Positions 20,376 through 28,869 of a DNA stretch of 64,000 nt are shown piece by piece. The notes beneath the pieces were generated by a model, which was not told the origin of the DNA, made no database searches, and saw only the letters and a list, made by a program, of their open reading frames with translations. The translations under genes and the position numbers were made by a program. This stretch comes from an uncultured Eubacteriales bacterium (GTDB taxonomy: Bacteria; Bacillota; Clostridia; Christensenellales; Aristaeellaceae). Location: contig OMZY01000003.1 in the NCBI GenBank assembly GCA_900315675.1, forward strand, positions 62,001 through 126,000, written 5' to 3'. Each line of letters starts with the position of its first letter. Positions within the stretch are counted from its first letter, which is position 1.

Positions 20376-22430
20376 ATGAGCATTAAAGAACAGAAAGCGG
20401 ATAAGTTCTTATCCAAAAGAAGTACAAACGGCGTGAAGGATATTCCTGCGACGCTCCGCCGCGGGCTTCGTATGAACAATACCCAGCGGCGTTTCGCCCT
20501 GACGATTTCCACGGTGCTGGTACTGGCGCTGATCTTTATCATTCTTTTCGCGTCCGGCCAGGCAAACAATACCGTGGTGGCCAACGAAAAGGCACAGATC
20601 CTTCAGGAAGTGATCGGCGCGGAACGGATCGAGATGGGCAAGAAGACCATCGAGATGACCCAGGAACACGGCACGAAATATATTGACGGCAAGCGCGTTG
20701 TCATGCTTCAGAAGATCGGCCAGCAGAAAGCAGGGAACGCCAAGACCTACTGGCTGACAGCCTGCACGGAAGCAGAGGCAGCCGAGTATGAGACCGGACT
20801 GGGAAAGGATAAAAAGCTGATTCAGCTGGATTCCCGCGGAGATCTGGGCCTCTATATTACCCTGGCAAAGGATACTGAAGTTGAAAAATGCCTGAAGGCC
20901 TATGACAAAGCCTCCTTCTTCCAGCTGAGCAACAAAAACGGCGCCGCCAACCTGGAAGGCATTCCCGCGGAATACCGCGAGACGATGAGCGAAATGATGA
21001 ACGAACTGGAGTTCGTCAATTTCGGATACAATGATGACAAAGCAGTCCGCCTGACCCGCGGCTCCAACACGGAAATCCAGACGGCTGCCGATCAGAGAAA
21101 CGCGATGCGGCTGAACCGGATCATCGTGATTGTACTGCTGGCTGCCGCGGCTGCCCTGTTTGCCTACGGCCTGAAATCCACAAAGCTGGCGCAGAAAGGT
21201 GAATCCGTACGGCGTACGGTGACTCTGGTGGCGGCGGTTCTCGCGCTGATCCTGACGGTAGGCCTGGTGTACACCACCGTACAGGTCAGCGCACTTGGCG
21301 ACAAACAGATCCGCACCGGCGAACTGACCATCGATTCGGACGTTGCACGGGGAATCGAAAGCAATCCGGAAGCGGATAACTCCGGGAAATATGTGTACAC
21401 TGCCGGCAGTGGGAAAACGCTCAGGACTGTCACCGTTTCCGTTCCGGAAACGGCAACCGGGAAAACGGCGTACCGTACTGTCCTGTACGTGGCGGTGGCC
21501 CTCCTGGCCCTGCTCGTGTTCGCCTTGCTCTATTTCTTCCGGTACGAACGGGATCTGGGCTTCCCGGTTTTCAACACGGTTCTCCTGATCCTGCTGATGT
21601 TCATTACCCTGTATCCGGTACTGAACACGGTAGCCTATTCCTTCAATGACGGTACGGATGCGGCACGCGGCGGAATCGGCCTCCTGCCCCGGAAGTTCAG
21701 CACCAAGAGCTATGAACGGATCCTGAACGACCCGGATATCTGGCAGGCCGCGCTGATTTCCGTGTCCAAGACGATCATTACCACCGTCCTGAACCTGTTC
21801 TGGACCGGCATGCTTTCCTTCGCCCTGTCACGGCGTGAATATGTGCTGAGGAAGTTCATTACCCTGACCATGGTCCTGACCATGTATGTCAACGCCGGTC
21901 TGATCCCCAGCTACCTGCTGATCAGCCAGACGCTGCATCTGCGGAACACATTCTGGGTTTACATCATACCGACGATGTTCTCCTGCTTCAACATGATCAT
22001 CATCCGTACCTATATTATGGGCCTGCCGGACGCACTGGTGGAATCCGCCCGTATCGACGGTGCGGGTGACTTCCGGATCTACTGGCAGATCATCTTCCCG
22101 CTGTGTATGCCCGTGCTGGCAACCGTGGCCCTGTTCGTCGCGGTCGGCGCGTGGAACAGCTGGTTTGACACCATGCTGTATATCCCGACGGAGAGAAAGC
22201 TGGATACCTTGCAGTATTACCTGAAGGGCAAGCTCGCCACCGCCGGACAGACTTCCAACCTGGCCAACTCCACAGTTGACGCCGCCACGGCGAACGCCGC
22301 GTTCTCGGTTACACAGCGTACCGTACAGTGCGCCACAACGGTTGTGACAGCCCTGCCGATCCTGGTGGTCTATCCCTTCCTGCAGAAGTATTTCGTGACC
22401 GGTATGGCGCTGGGTTCTGTGAAGGGTTAA
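20376..22430 (+). CDS. ABC sugar transporter permease, MalG/LplC type, with large N-terminal extension
   Basis: At 684 residues this is more than twice the normal length of a MalG-type permease. The true permease core is the C-terminal ~300 residues, from NTVLLILLMFITLYPVLNT to the FVTGMALGSVKG end typical of LplC, with the ATPase-contact loop VESARIDGAGDFRIYWQIIFP. Before it lie a membrane helix (about 42-60), a ~185-residue domain with no recognisable motif that should be outside the cell, and three more hydrophobic helices (about 250-265, 283-303, 370-388). The extension is in frame and uses the same codon style, so it is not an artefact. Its role is unknown; a second docking surface for the binding protein is one guess. 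Confidence 0.88.
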   Translation: MSIKEQKADKFLSKRSTNGVKDIPATLRRGLRMNNTQRRFALTISTVLVLALIFIILFASGQANNTVVANEKAQILQEVIGAERIEMGKKTIEMTQEHGTKYIDGKRVVMLQKIGQQKAGNAKTYWLTACTEAEAAEYETGLGKDKKLIQLDSRGDLGLYITLAKDTEVEKCLKAYDKASFFQLSNKNGAANLEGIPAEYRETMSEMMNELEFVNFGYNDDKAVRLTRGSNTEIQTAADQRNAMRLNRIIVIVLLAAAAALFAYGLKSTKLAQKGESVRRTVTLVAAVLALILTVGLVYTTVQVSALGDKQIRTGELTIDSDVARGIESNPEADNSGKYVYTAGSGKTLRTVTVSVPETATGKTAYRTVLYVAVALLALLVFALLYFFRYERDLGFPVFNTVLLILLMFITLYPVLNTVAYSFNDGTDAARGGIGLLPRKFSTKSYERILNDPDIWQAALISVSKTIITTVLNLFWTGMLSFALSRREYVLRKFITLTMVLTMYVNAGLIPSYLLISQTLHLRNTFWVYIIPTMFSCFNMIIIRTYIMGLPDALVESARIDGAGDFRIYWQIIFPLCMPVLATVALFVAVGAWNSWFDTMLYIPTERKLDTLQYYLKGKLATAGQTSNLANSTVDAATANAAFSVTQRTVQCATTVVTALPILVVYPFLQKYFVTGMALGSVKG

Positions 22431-22503
22431 TAAACAGAGAGACAGCTGTATACCTGAGATAAGATTTTCCGACAGAAATCGGATTTAAGGGGGGTGTGGA
22501 TCG

Positions 22504-23409
22504 GTGTCACAGATGAGGAGCGCGGAGGGCTCCGCCCGTGCCGCGCGCTATGAAGACGGCTTCCGGGTGCTTCAGGGACGGCGGGAATATGTGACCTACC
22601 TGGATGATTCATCGATCCGCATCTGGTATTCGGATATTCCGTGGCGGTATGAGACCCATGATCATTCAGCAGTGGAGATTCTCCTGACGCTGGAGGGAAT
22701 GGTGACCTATACCATTGAGGACAAGATCTACCAGGTCCGCAAGGGGGAAATCCTGATCGTTCCCCCGGATACGCTCCATTCCCTGTCCATGGGAGAGGGA
22801 AGCAGCCGGTATCTGTTCCTGTTTGAATCTGACGCGATCATGGCTATGCGGGATCTCAAGGCCATGGCCTCGTACTTCCATAAGCCTTTCCATCTGCGGG
22901 ACGGATCGGACGCCCATGTGCGGATCCGGGAACTGCTGCTGCGGGCCAGGGAGGCTTATGAAAAGCGGGAAATGATGTGGAACACCATGTGCTACAGCTG
23001 CATCCTGCGGGTATATGCCACCCTGGGGCAGCGGTACCTGAGCGGGATCAAGCCCAGGACCGGGGATAACATGCGGAACATGGATTCCGAAGTCATCAAC
23101 GCGGTGATGACCTATATCAACAACCATTACCGGGAGGAGCTGTCCCTGGAGGATGTGGCGAGATTCGCCGGATTCAGCCGGTACTATTTCTCCCGCTCCT
23201 TTAAGCGGCAGACAGGCTATTCCTTCAAGGATTACCTGTGCCAGAAGCGGCTGCAGGTGGCAATGGATCTGCTGATCCGGACGAACCGCTCCATGCGGGA
23301 TGTGGCGATTGAAAGCGGATTCGGCTCGGTGGCGACCTTTAACCGGGTATTCCGGGAAAAGAAAGGCTGTACGCCTACCCAGTACCGGGCGATATACGGA
23401 ACGTACTAA
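22504..23409 (+). CDS. AraC-family transcription regulator with cupin sensor domain, copy A
   Basis: A 301-residue regulator. The N-terminal half is a cupin fold (HDHSAVEILLTLEGMVTY, KGEILIVPPDTLHSLSMG) that should bind a sugar signal; the C-terminal ~100 residues are the two helix-turn-helix motifs, with LSLEDVARFAGFSRYYFSRSFKRQTG and the second-helix signature RDVAIESGFGSVATFNRVFR. It begins at GTG 22504 behind an AAGGGGGG-type site, just after the permeases, and is the likely regulator of this sugar locus. It is strikingly similar to the protein at 44902: about ten differences in the last hundred residues. Confidence 0.92.
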   Translation: MSQMRSAEGSARAARYEDGFRVLQGRREYVTYLDDSSIRIWYSDIPWRYETHDHSAVEILLTLEGMVTYTIEDKIYQVRKGEILIVPPDTLHSLSMGEGSSRYLFLFESDAIMAMRDLKAMASYFHKPFHLRDGSDAHVRIRELLLRAREAYEKREMMWNTMCYSCILRVYATLGQRYLSGIKPRTGDNMRNMDSEVINAVMTYINNHYREELSLEDVARFAGFSRYYFSRSFKRQTGYSFKDYLCQKRLQVAMDLLIRTNRSMRDVAIESGFGSVATFNRVFREKKGCTPTQYRAIYGTY

Positions 23410-23446
23410 AAGAAGGGGCATTCAGTTTTCTGAATGCCCCTTCTTT
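23409..23446 (+). terminator. Strong terminator of sugar locus 1
   Basis: AAAGAAGGGGCATTCAG (23409-23425) and CTGAATGCCCCTTCTTT (23430-23446) pair perfectly around TTTT. The hairpin begins on the last base of the regulator stop codon. Confidence 0.88.
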
Positions 23447-23449
23447 AAT

Positions 23450-23477
23450 GAAGAATGAAGAATGAAAAATGAAGAAT
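23450..23477. repeat. 7-bp tandem repeat between convergent genes
   Basis: GAAGAAT, GAAGAAT, GAAAAAT, GAAGAAT followed by TGATAC, the same unit and flank as at 14168. Confidence 0.9.
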
Positions 23478-23485
23478 TGATACAT

Positions 23486-23517
23486 AAAACCAGTCCGACT
23501 ACTGCCCGGCTGGTTTT
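23486..23517 (-). terminator. Terminator of the AEC transporter gene
   Basis: AAAACCAG-T-CCG at 23486 pairs with CGGCTGGTTTT (23507-23517), with one bulged base; on the minus strand it ends in TTTT. Confidence 0.65.
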
Positions 23518-23533
23518 GCTGTTTGTACATATA

Positions 23534-24466
23534 TTATACCAGCAGACTGAGCAGCGGGATGGTGAGGATGCTCAGCAGGGTGGAGAGCAGGGCGCAGTTG
23601 GCGGCCAGCTCCTGGCCGTTGTGGTGAATTTCGGCGAGATTCAGCAGGATGCTGGCACAGGGGGTGCCGGCCAGAATCAGGATGCTGCCCTTGAACACCG
23701 GATCCAGCGGGAAGGGAAGCACCAGCAGGTAACAGAAGAGGGGGAAGACCAGCAGTTTACCGAAGGAGATCAGCCAGGCCAGCGGCGTGGTGAAAAGGGT
23801 TTTCAGGTCCATGGTGGCCAGACGGACGCCCAGGATGATCATGCACAGGGGCGTGGACATGGCGCCGACGGAACTGAAACCGGTGCGCAGAATATCCGGG
23901 ATCCAGTTCTTTGCCCGCAGCAGGCAGAGGATGATGCCGGTGAATACCGCCAGCATGGAGGGATTAACCAGGGCGGCTTTCAGGGAAATGTGCTTCTTTT
24001 CGCCGGTGAGGGTGAAAACGCCGACGGTCCAGGCCAGGATGTTGAGGGCGGCGTTGAACATGGAGGAATATACCGCAGCTTCAGGTGCGTCCGGGAACAG
24101 GGCGCGGACTACCGGCATGCCGAAGAAACCCACATTGCCCATGACAGCCGCAATGGACAGCATCCGCTTGCTGAACTCCTGCCTTCTCTTTTTACCCAGC
24201 AGGAGCAGGATCAGGAGCATGAGCGCTGTTTCCCCGGCCAGGGCAAAGAGCAGGAAAAGTCCCATCTTCGTAAAAAGCTCCGGAGAGGGATCCAGGTAGG
24301 ACAGGGCGTTCACATACAGACCGAATCCGCAGATGTACAGCAGAATGACGCTGACGCTGCTCAGGTGATCCGGTTTGATTTTTTTAACCTTGCACATGAA
24401 AAAACCGGGCAGCAGATACAGGAGCATCAGCAGCACGTTGCTGAACGTTACGGAGAAACTGATCAT
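23534..24466 (-). CDS. AEC-family (auxin efflux carrier-like) transporter
   Basis: A 310-residue membrane protein with about ten hydrophobic helices in the two-repeat arrangement of the AEC family (MleP/YfdV relatives), which move small organic acids such as malate or act as efflux carriers. Supporting segments are AAVMGNVGFFGMPVVRALFP in the first half and LILAGTPCASILLNLAE in the second, at the positions of the conserved unwound helices. Two possible ATG codons lie six bases apart; the inner one at 24466 is preferred because the GAGGTGA ribosome site is too close to the outer one at 24472. The substrate cannot be told from sequence. It is divergent from nrdD. Confidence 0.85.
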   Translation of the reverse strand: MISFSVTFSNVLLMLLYLLPGFFMCKVKKIKPDHLSSVSVILLYICGFGLYVNALSYLDPSPELFTKMGLFLLFALAGETALMLLILLLLGKKRRQEFSKRMLSIAAVMGNVGFFGMPVVRALFPDAPEAAVYSSMFNAALNILAWTVGVFTLTGEKKHISLKAALVNPSMLAVFTGIILCLLRAKNWIPDILRTGFSSVGAMSTPLCMIILGVRLATMDLKTLFTTPLAWLISFGKLLVFPLFCYLLVLPFPLDPVFKGSILILAGTPCASILLNLAEIHHNGQELAANCALLSTLLSILTIPLLSLLV

Positions 24467-24554
24467 GGCCATTCACCTCACATCAAGCATTATAACATCG
24501 GAATTTTTGTACGTACAGAGAGGAAACCCTGAAGCCCTTGAAAATCATGGGATG

Positions 24555-24625
24555 CACAACATATAGAATAATTTATTAAATTGCTTCACAACATATTGAC
24601 TTTTCGGGGAGGGGCATGCTATATT
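24555..24625 (+). promoter_or_regulatory. nrdD promoter with two NrdR-box-like sites
   Basis: CACAACATATAGAATA (24555-24570) and CACAACATATTGACTT (24587-24602) are near copies exactly 32 bases apart and resemble NrdR boxes (consensus ACACWATATWTTGTGT-like). Two boxes three helical turns apart is the usual NrdR layout. The second overlaps the -35 TTGACT (24596-24601) of a promoter with TATATT (24620-24625), 18 bases between. NrdR represses ribonucleotide reductase genes when dATP is high. Confidence 0.65.
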
Positions 24626-24697
24626 TAGTGAGCACAATTTACCGAGTGTTACTGCACTAATAAAAACATGGAATAGTAAGAAACAGGAGTGTTTGTC

Positions 24698-27118
24698 ATG
24701 TATCAGGTTGTCAAAAGAGACGGTAAAGTTACGGAATTTGAGATCAGCAAAATCTCAACAGCGATCACAAAGGCTTTCGAAGCCCTGGGCAAACAGTATC
24801 ATCCCAGCGTGATCGATATGCTGGCTCTGCGTGTTACCGCGGAATATGAACCCCTCATCCGCGATAACAAGATTGCGGTGGAAACCATCCAGGACTGCGT
24901 CGAAAAGGTGCTGTCCGAAGCCGGTTATGCCGATGTGGCCAAGGCCTACATTCTGTACCGCAAGCAGCGTGAAAAAGTCCGTAATGTCAATTCCGCTCTG
25001 CTGAACTATAAGGACCTGGTGGATAACTACCTGCGCATCAACGACTGGCGCGTGAAGGAAAACTCCACTGTCACCTATTCCGTGGGCGGCCTGATCCTGT
25101 CCAACTCCGGCGCCATTACGGCCAACTACTGGCTGAGCGAGATCTATGACAGCGAGATCGCCGACGCCCATCGCAGCGCTGCCATCCATATCCACGACCT
25201 GAGCATGCTCACCGGCTACTGCGCCGGCTGGAGCCTGAAGCAGCTGATCCAGGAAGGCCTCGGCGGCGTTCCCGGAAAGATCACCAGTTCCCCCGCCAGC
25301 CATCTGTCCACCCTGTGCAACCAGATGGTGAACTTCCTGGGCATCATGCAGAACGAGTGGGCCGGCGCTCAGGCCTTCTCCAGCTTTGATACCTACCTGG
25401 CTCCTTTTGTCCGGATTGACAACCTGTCCCAGAAGGAAGTCAAGCAGTGCATCCAGAGCTTCATCTACGGCGTGAATACCCCTAGCCGCTGGGGCACGCA
25501 GGCGCCCTTCTCCAATATTACCCTGGACTGGACCTGCCCGAAGGACCTGGAGAACCTGCCGGCCATCATCGGCGGCAAGGAAATGGACTTCACCTACGGT
25601 GAGTGCCAGAAGGAAATGGACATGGTCAACAAGGCCTTCATTGAGATCATGATCGAAGGCGACGCCAACGGCCGCGGCTTCCAGTATCCGATTCCCACCT
25701 ATTCCATTACCCGGGACTTCGACTGGTCCGAAACCGAAAACAACCGGCTGCTGTTTGAAATGACCGCCAAGTACGGCACCCCCTATTTCAGCAACTACAT
25801 CAACTCCGACATGGAACCCAGCGACGTGCGCAGCATGTGCTGCCGCCTGCGCCTGGACCTGCGGGAACTGCGCAAGAAGAGCGGCGGTTTCTTCGGCAGC
25901 GGCGAATCCACCGGTTCCATCGGCGTTGTGACCATCAATATGCCCCGGCTGGCCTATGAAGCCGCTGACGAGAAGGAATTCTACGCCAAGCTGGATCATC
26001 TGATGGATATCGCGGCCCGCAGCCTGAAGACCAAGCGTACAGTCATCACCAAGCTGCTGGACGGCGGCCTGTATCCCTACACCAAGCGTTACCTGGGCAC
26101 CTTCAGCAACCACTTCAGCACCATCGGCCTGGTGGGCATGAACGAAGCGGCCCTGAACGCCAAGTGGCTGCGGAAGGATCTGACTCATCCGGAAGCGCAG
26201 AAGTTTGCGCAGGATGTGCTGAATCATATGCGTGAACGCCTGAGCGACTACCAGGAAGAGTACGGCGATCTGTACAACCTGGAAGCGACCCCGGCGGAAT
26301 CCACCACCTACCGTTTTGCGAAGCATGACAAGGAACAGTATCCGGACATCATCACCGCGAACATGAACGGTACGCCCTACTACACCAACTCCAGCCACCT
26401 GCCCGTGGGTTACAGCGAGGATATCTTCTCCGCACTGGATGTGCAGGATGAACTGCAGACGCTGTATACCTCCGGTACGGTCTTCCACGCCTTCCTGGGC
26501 GAGAAGCTGCCGGACTGGAAAGCCGCGGCGAACCTGGTCCGCAAGATCGCGGAAAACTACAAGCTGCCCTACTACACCATGAGCCCCACCTATTCCGTCT
26601 GTAAGGATCACGGCTATCTGAGCGGCGAGCAGTACACCTGCCCCCACTGCGGACAGAAGACTGAGGTTTACAGCCGGATCACCGGTTACTACCGTCCCGT
26701 TCAGAACTGGAACGACGGTAAGGCGCAGGAATTCAAGGACCGGAAGGTCTATGACATCGGCCACAGCCGGCTGACCCATTCCGGTCCCGTGATGGCGTCC
26801 ACCCCGGCCGCTGCTCCCGAAGCGGCGAAGGAAGAACCTGCCGCCCAGCCCGAGAAGGAAAACAAGGCTTGCAGCTGCGCCCGCGCGATCCTGTTTGTCA
26901 GCGCCACCTGCCCCAACTGTAAACTGGCGATCAGCATGCTGGAAAAGGCTGGCTTCCTGTTCAAGAAAGTCCTGGCCACAGACAATCCCGAACTGACCAA
27001 CCAGTACGGCGTCAAGCAGGCGCCCACGCTGGTGGTGCTTGGACAGGACGGCGAGTTCACCAAGTATAAGGGCGTTTCTGAAATCAAGGGTATGCTGACG
27101 GCAAAACAGGTCGGATAA
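24698..27118 (+). CDS. nrdD: Anaerobic ribonucleoside-triphosphate reductase fused to a thioredoxin/glutaredoxin-like domain
   Basis: Class III reductases make deoxynucleotides without oxygen using a glycyl radical. This 806-residue protein starts with an ATP-cone (VVKRDGKVTEFEISKISTAI), continues with the ten-stranded barrel, and has a zinc site (C-x2-C in CPHCGQK after an earlier Cys) just before the radical motif RITGYY, Gly663. A Pro/Ala/Glu-rich linker then leads to an extra C-terminal domain of about 85 residues with CPNC (Cys738, Cys741) and VKQAPTLVV, a thioredoxin/glutaredoxin fold that would serve as built-in reductant. The ATG at 24698 has CAGGAG eight bases upstream. No activase gene (nrdG) is seen here, so it must be elsewhere. 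Confidence 0.94.
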   Translation: MYQVVKRDGKVTEFEISKISTAITKAFEALGKQYHPSVIDMLALRVTAEYEPLIRDNKIAVETIQDCVEKVLSEAGYADVAKAYILYRKQREKVRNVNSALLNYKDLVDNYLRINDWRVKENSTVTYSVGGLILSNSGAITANYWLSEIYDSEIADAHRSAAIHIHDLSMLTGYCAGWSLKQLIQEGLGGVPGKITSSPASHLSTLCNQMVNFLGIMQNEWAGAQAFSSFDTYLAPFVRIDNLSQKEVKQCIQSFIYGVNTPSRWGTQAPFSNITLDWTCPKDLENLPAIIGGKEMDFTYGECQKEMDMVNKAFIEIMIEGDANGRGFQYPIPTYSITRDFDWSETENNRLLFEMTAKYGTPYFSNYINSDMEPSDVRSMCCRLRLDLRELRKKSGGFFGSGESTGSIGVVTINMPRLAYEAADEKEFYAKLDHLMDIAARSLKTKRTVITKLLDGGLYPYTKRYLGTFSNHFSTIGLVGMNEAALNAKWLRKDLTHPEAQKFAQDVLNHMRERLSDYQEEYGDLYNLEATPAESTTYRFAKHDKEQYPDIITANMNGTPYYTNSSHLPVGYSEDIFSALDVQDELQTLYTSGTVFHAFLGEKLPDWKAAANLVRKIAENYKLPYYTMSPTYSVCKDHGYLSGEQYTCPHCGQKTEVYSRITGYYRPVQNWNDGKAQEFKDRKVYDIGHSRLTHSGPVMASTPAAAPEAAKEEPAAQPEKENKACSCARAILFVSATCPNCKLAISMLEKAGFLFKKVLATDNPELTNQYGVKQAPTLVVLGQDGEFTKYKGVSEIKGMLTAKQVG

Positions 27119-27173
27119 TAAGAGGCAGGAAATAAAAAACCTCCTGCCACTCCGAAAGGATTATCAAAAGAGG

Positions 27174-27200
27174 AAAAAGGGACGCTGCGCGTCCCTTTTT
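27174..27200 (+). terminator. Terminator between nrdD and the reductase gene
   Basis: AAAAAGGGACGC (27174-27185) and GCGTCCCTTTTT (27189-27200) pair perfectly around TGC. A weaker hairpin GGCAGG/CCTGCC lies at 27124-27147. Confidence 0.85.
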
Positions 27201-27217
27201 CAAAGGATGGGTGTAAA

Positions 27218-28132
27218 ATGACGGATATTATCGTGATCGGCGGAGGCCCCGCGGGGATGACGGCCGCGCTGTACGCGCAGCGGAACGGAAAAAACGCGCT
27301 GGTGCTGGAGAAGCACGGCTTCGGTGGACAGATTACCTACAGTCCCAAGGTGGAAAACTGGCCGGGTACGGCGCAGATGAGCGGAAATGAATATGCGGAA
27401 GCCCTGCTGGACCAGATCATGAACCAGGGCGCGGAAGTGGACCTGGCGGAAGTGGTCCGGATTGAGGATCACGGGGACTTCAAACGGGTGTTCACGGATG
27501 ATGGCCTGGAGCGGGACGCAAAAGCTGTGATCGTGGCCGCCGGTGTGAAGCACCGGATGCTGGGCCTGCCGGGAGAGAATGAGCTGGTCGGGGAAGGCAT
27601 CAGCTTCTGCGCTGTGTGCGACGGTGATTTCTATACCGGAAAAACCGTATGCGTGGCCGGCGGCGGGAATTCCGCCCTGCAGGAAGCGATCCTGCTGTCC
27701 GGAAAGTGCGAAAAAGTCATCATGCTGCAGGACCTGCCGGAATTTACCGGGGAGAAGAAACTGCAGGATATCCTTTTCAGCCGTCCCAATGTGGAGAAAT
27801 ATACCGGTGTGAAAATCACGGGCCTGAACACGGAGGAAGGAATCCTTCGCAGCGTGACGGTAAAGCCGCAGGACGGCGGAGAGGAAAAGCAGGTCGCCTG
27901 TGACGGACTGTTTGTCGCCATCGGCCTGATTCCGGAAAACGACGCCTTCGCCCATCTGGCAGACCTGAACAAATGGGGATACTTTGACAGCGATGAGCGC
28001 TGCGAGACCCGGACCCCCGGCGTCTTTGTGGCGGGAGACTGCCGCAGCAAGACGGTACGTCAGCTGACCACGGCGGCAGCAGACGGTGCAACGGCGGCGC
28101 TGGCAGCATGTCGATATATTGATTCCCTGTAA
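27218..28132 (+). CDS. trxB: Thioredoxin reductase-like flavoprotein
   Basis: A 304-residue flavoprotein that should reduce a thioredoxin-type disulfide. The FAD motif GGGPAG (8-13), the redox-active CAVC (131-134) and the C-terminal FAD motif TPGVFVAGDC are canonical. In the nucleotide domain GGGNSA (148-153) is kept, but the HRRxxxR motif that binds the NADPH phosphate is replaced by LQDLPEFTG (170-178). It may therefore use NADH, ferredoxin or another donor instead. Its place directly after nrdD, whose fused domain carries CPNC, makes that domain a natural partner, although a terminator separates the two genes. The stop codon lies within an inverted repeat. Confidence 0.9.
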   Translation: MTDIIVIGGGPAGMTAALYAQRNGKNALVLEKHGFGGQITYSPKVENWPGTAQMSGNEYAEALLDQIMNQGAEVDLAEVVRIEDHGDFKRVFTDDGLERDAKAVIVAAGVKHRMLGLPGENELVGEGISFCAVCDGDFYTGKTVCVAGGGNSALQEAILLSGKCEKVIMLQDLPEFTGEKKLQDILFSRPNVEKYTGVKITGLNTEEGILRSVTVKPQDGGEEKQVACDGLFVAIGLIPENDAFAHLADLNKWGYFDSDERCETRTPGVFVAGDCRSKTVRQLTTAAADGATAALAACRYIDSL

Positions 28133-28150
28133 GGAAATCAATATATCGAC
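28110..28150 (+). repeat. Perfect 15-bp inverted repeat across the trxB stop codon
   Basis: GTCGATATATTGATT (28110-28124, coding) and AATCAATATATCGAC (28136-28150) are exact complements around an 11-base loop that holds the stop codon. There is no T-run after it. Confidence 0.85.
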
Positions 28151-28184
28151 AATTCAGAATTCAGAATTCAGAATTCAGAATGAG
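28151..28184. repeat. 7-bp tandem repeat after trxB
   Basis: AATTCA, three GAATTCA units and GAATGAG, directly abutting the inverted repeat; same heptamer as at 4161 and 10720. Confidence 0.9.
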
Positions 28185-28203
28185 ATAGTGTGACTGATAC
28201 AGT

Positions 28204-28234
28204 AAAGGGAACGGTTCGATGAGCCGTTCCCTTT
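28204..28234 (+). terminator. Terminator downstream of trxB
   Basis: AAAGGGAACGGTTC (28204-28217) pairs with GAGCCGTTCCCTTT (28221-28234) around GAT, with one G-U position. Confidence 0.75.
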
Positions 28235-28275
28235 GCTGTATGGAAAACACGCTATCATTATGAATTATGAAATAA

Positions 28276-28305
28276 AAAACCAGGGGAGATTGCTCCCCTG
28301 GTTTT
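28276..28305 (-). terminator. Terminator of the hsp20 gene
   Basis: AAAACCAGGGGAG (28276-28288) pairs with CTCCCCTGGTTTT (28293-28305); on the minus strand a T-run follows. Confidence 0.85.
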
Positions 28306-28309
28306 CAGG

Positions 28310-28765
28310 TTATCCAATGAGGATTTGCTTCTTTTCAGGAACCTTTTTGGCTTCCTTCTTGGGCAGTTTGACCATCAGGACGCCGTCCTCGTATTTGGCC
28401 TGCACATCCTCTTCCGTGAGGTTGTCGCCTACGTAGAAGCTGCGCTGCATGGTGCCGGTGTAACGTTCCTGACGGAGCAGCTTGCCGTGTTTCTCTTCCT
28501 TGTTCTCCAGGTTTTTCTGCGTGGAGATGGTCAGATAACCATTCTGCAGATCCAGATGGATTTCGTCCTTCTTCAGGCCGGGCAGATCAACGGCCAGTTC
28601 ATAGCCTTCATCTGTTTCCTTCACGTCGGTCTTCATCATCCGGGCGGCGTTCTTGCCGTACAGTACATGTTCCGGACGGCCGAAGCCGCGGAAGAAATCA
28701 CGGTCGAAGTCATCAAACAGATCCATCATATTTTCACCGAAAACAGCAGGCAGGAAAGTACTCAT
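28310..28765 (-). CDS. Small heat-shock protein (Hsp20/alpha-crystallin)
   Basis: A 151-residue ATP-independent chaperone that holds unfolding proteins. The alpha-crystallin domain covers about residues 45-140: DVKETDEGYELAVDLPGLKK, then GYLTISTQKN, then a strand ending VQAKYEDGVLMVKLPKK. The usual oligomer-forming IxI tail is represented by KKQILIG. The N-terminal FDDFDRDFFRGFGRPE is typical of Gram-positive members. A GGAGGGT site precedes the ATG. The upstream CtsR operator indicates heat-shock control. Confidence 0.95.
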   Translation of the reverse strand: MSTFLPAVFGENMMDLFDDFDRDFFRGFGRPEHVLYGKNAARMMKTDVKETDEGYELAVDLPGLKKDEIHLDLQNGYLTISTQKNLENKEEKHGKLLRQERYTGTMQRSFYVGDNLTEEDVQAKYEDGVLMVKLPKKEAKKVPEKKQILIG

Positions 28766-28869
28766 ATAAAACCCTCCATTCTTTTGATCCGGTTCCGTTC
28801 TTGTTGCGGTTCCGGGGAATCACTTTCCGTGGTCTTTGGCCACCCCGCTCTCTCTCAAGCGCTGATTAT

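Noticed and set aside
24755..26779. 674-codon open frame antisense to nrdD
   Set aside because: The sense strand encodes NrdD with all family motifs; the antisense product has no recognisable features and no ribosome site.
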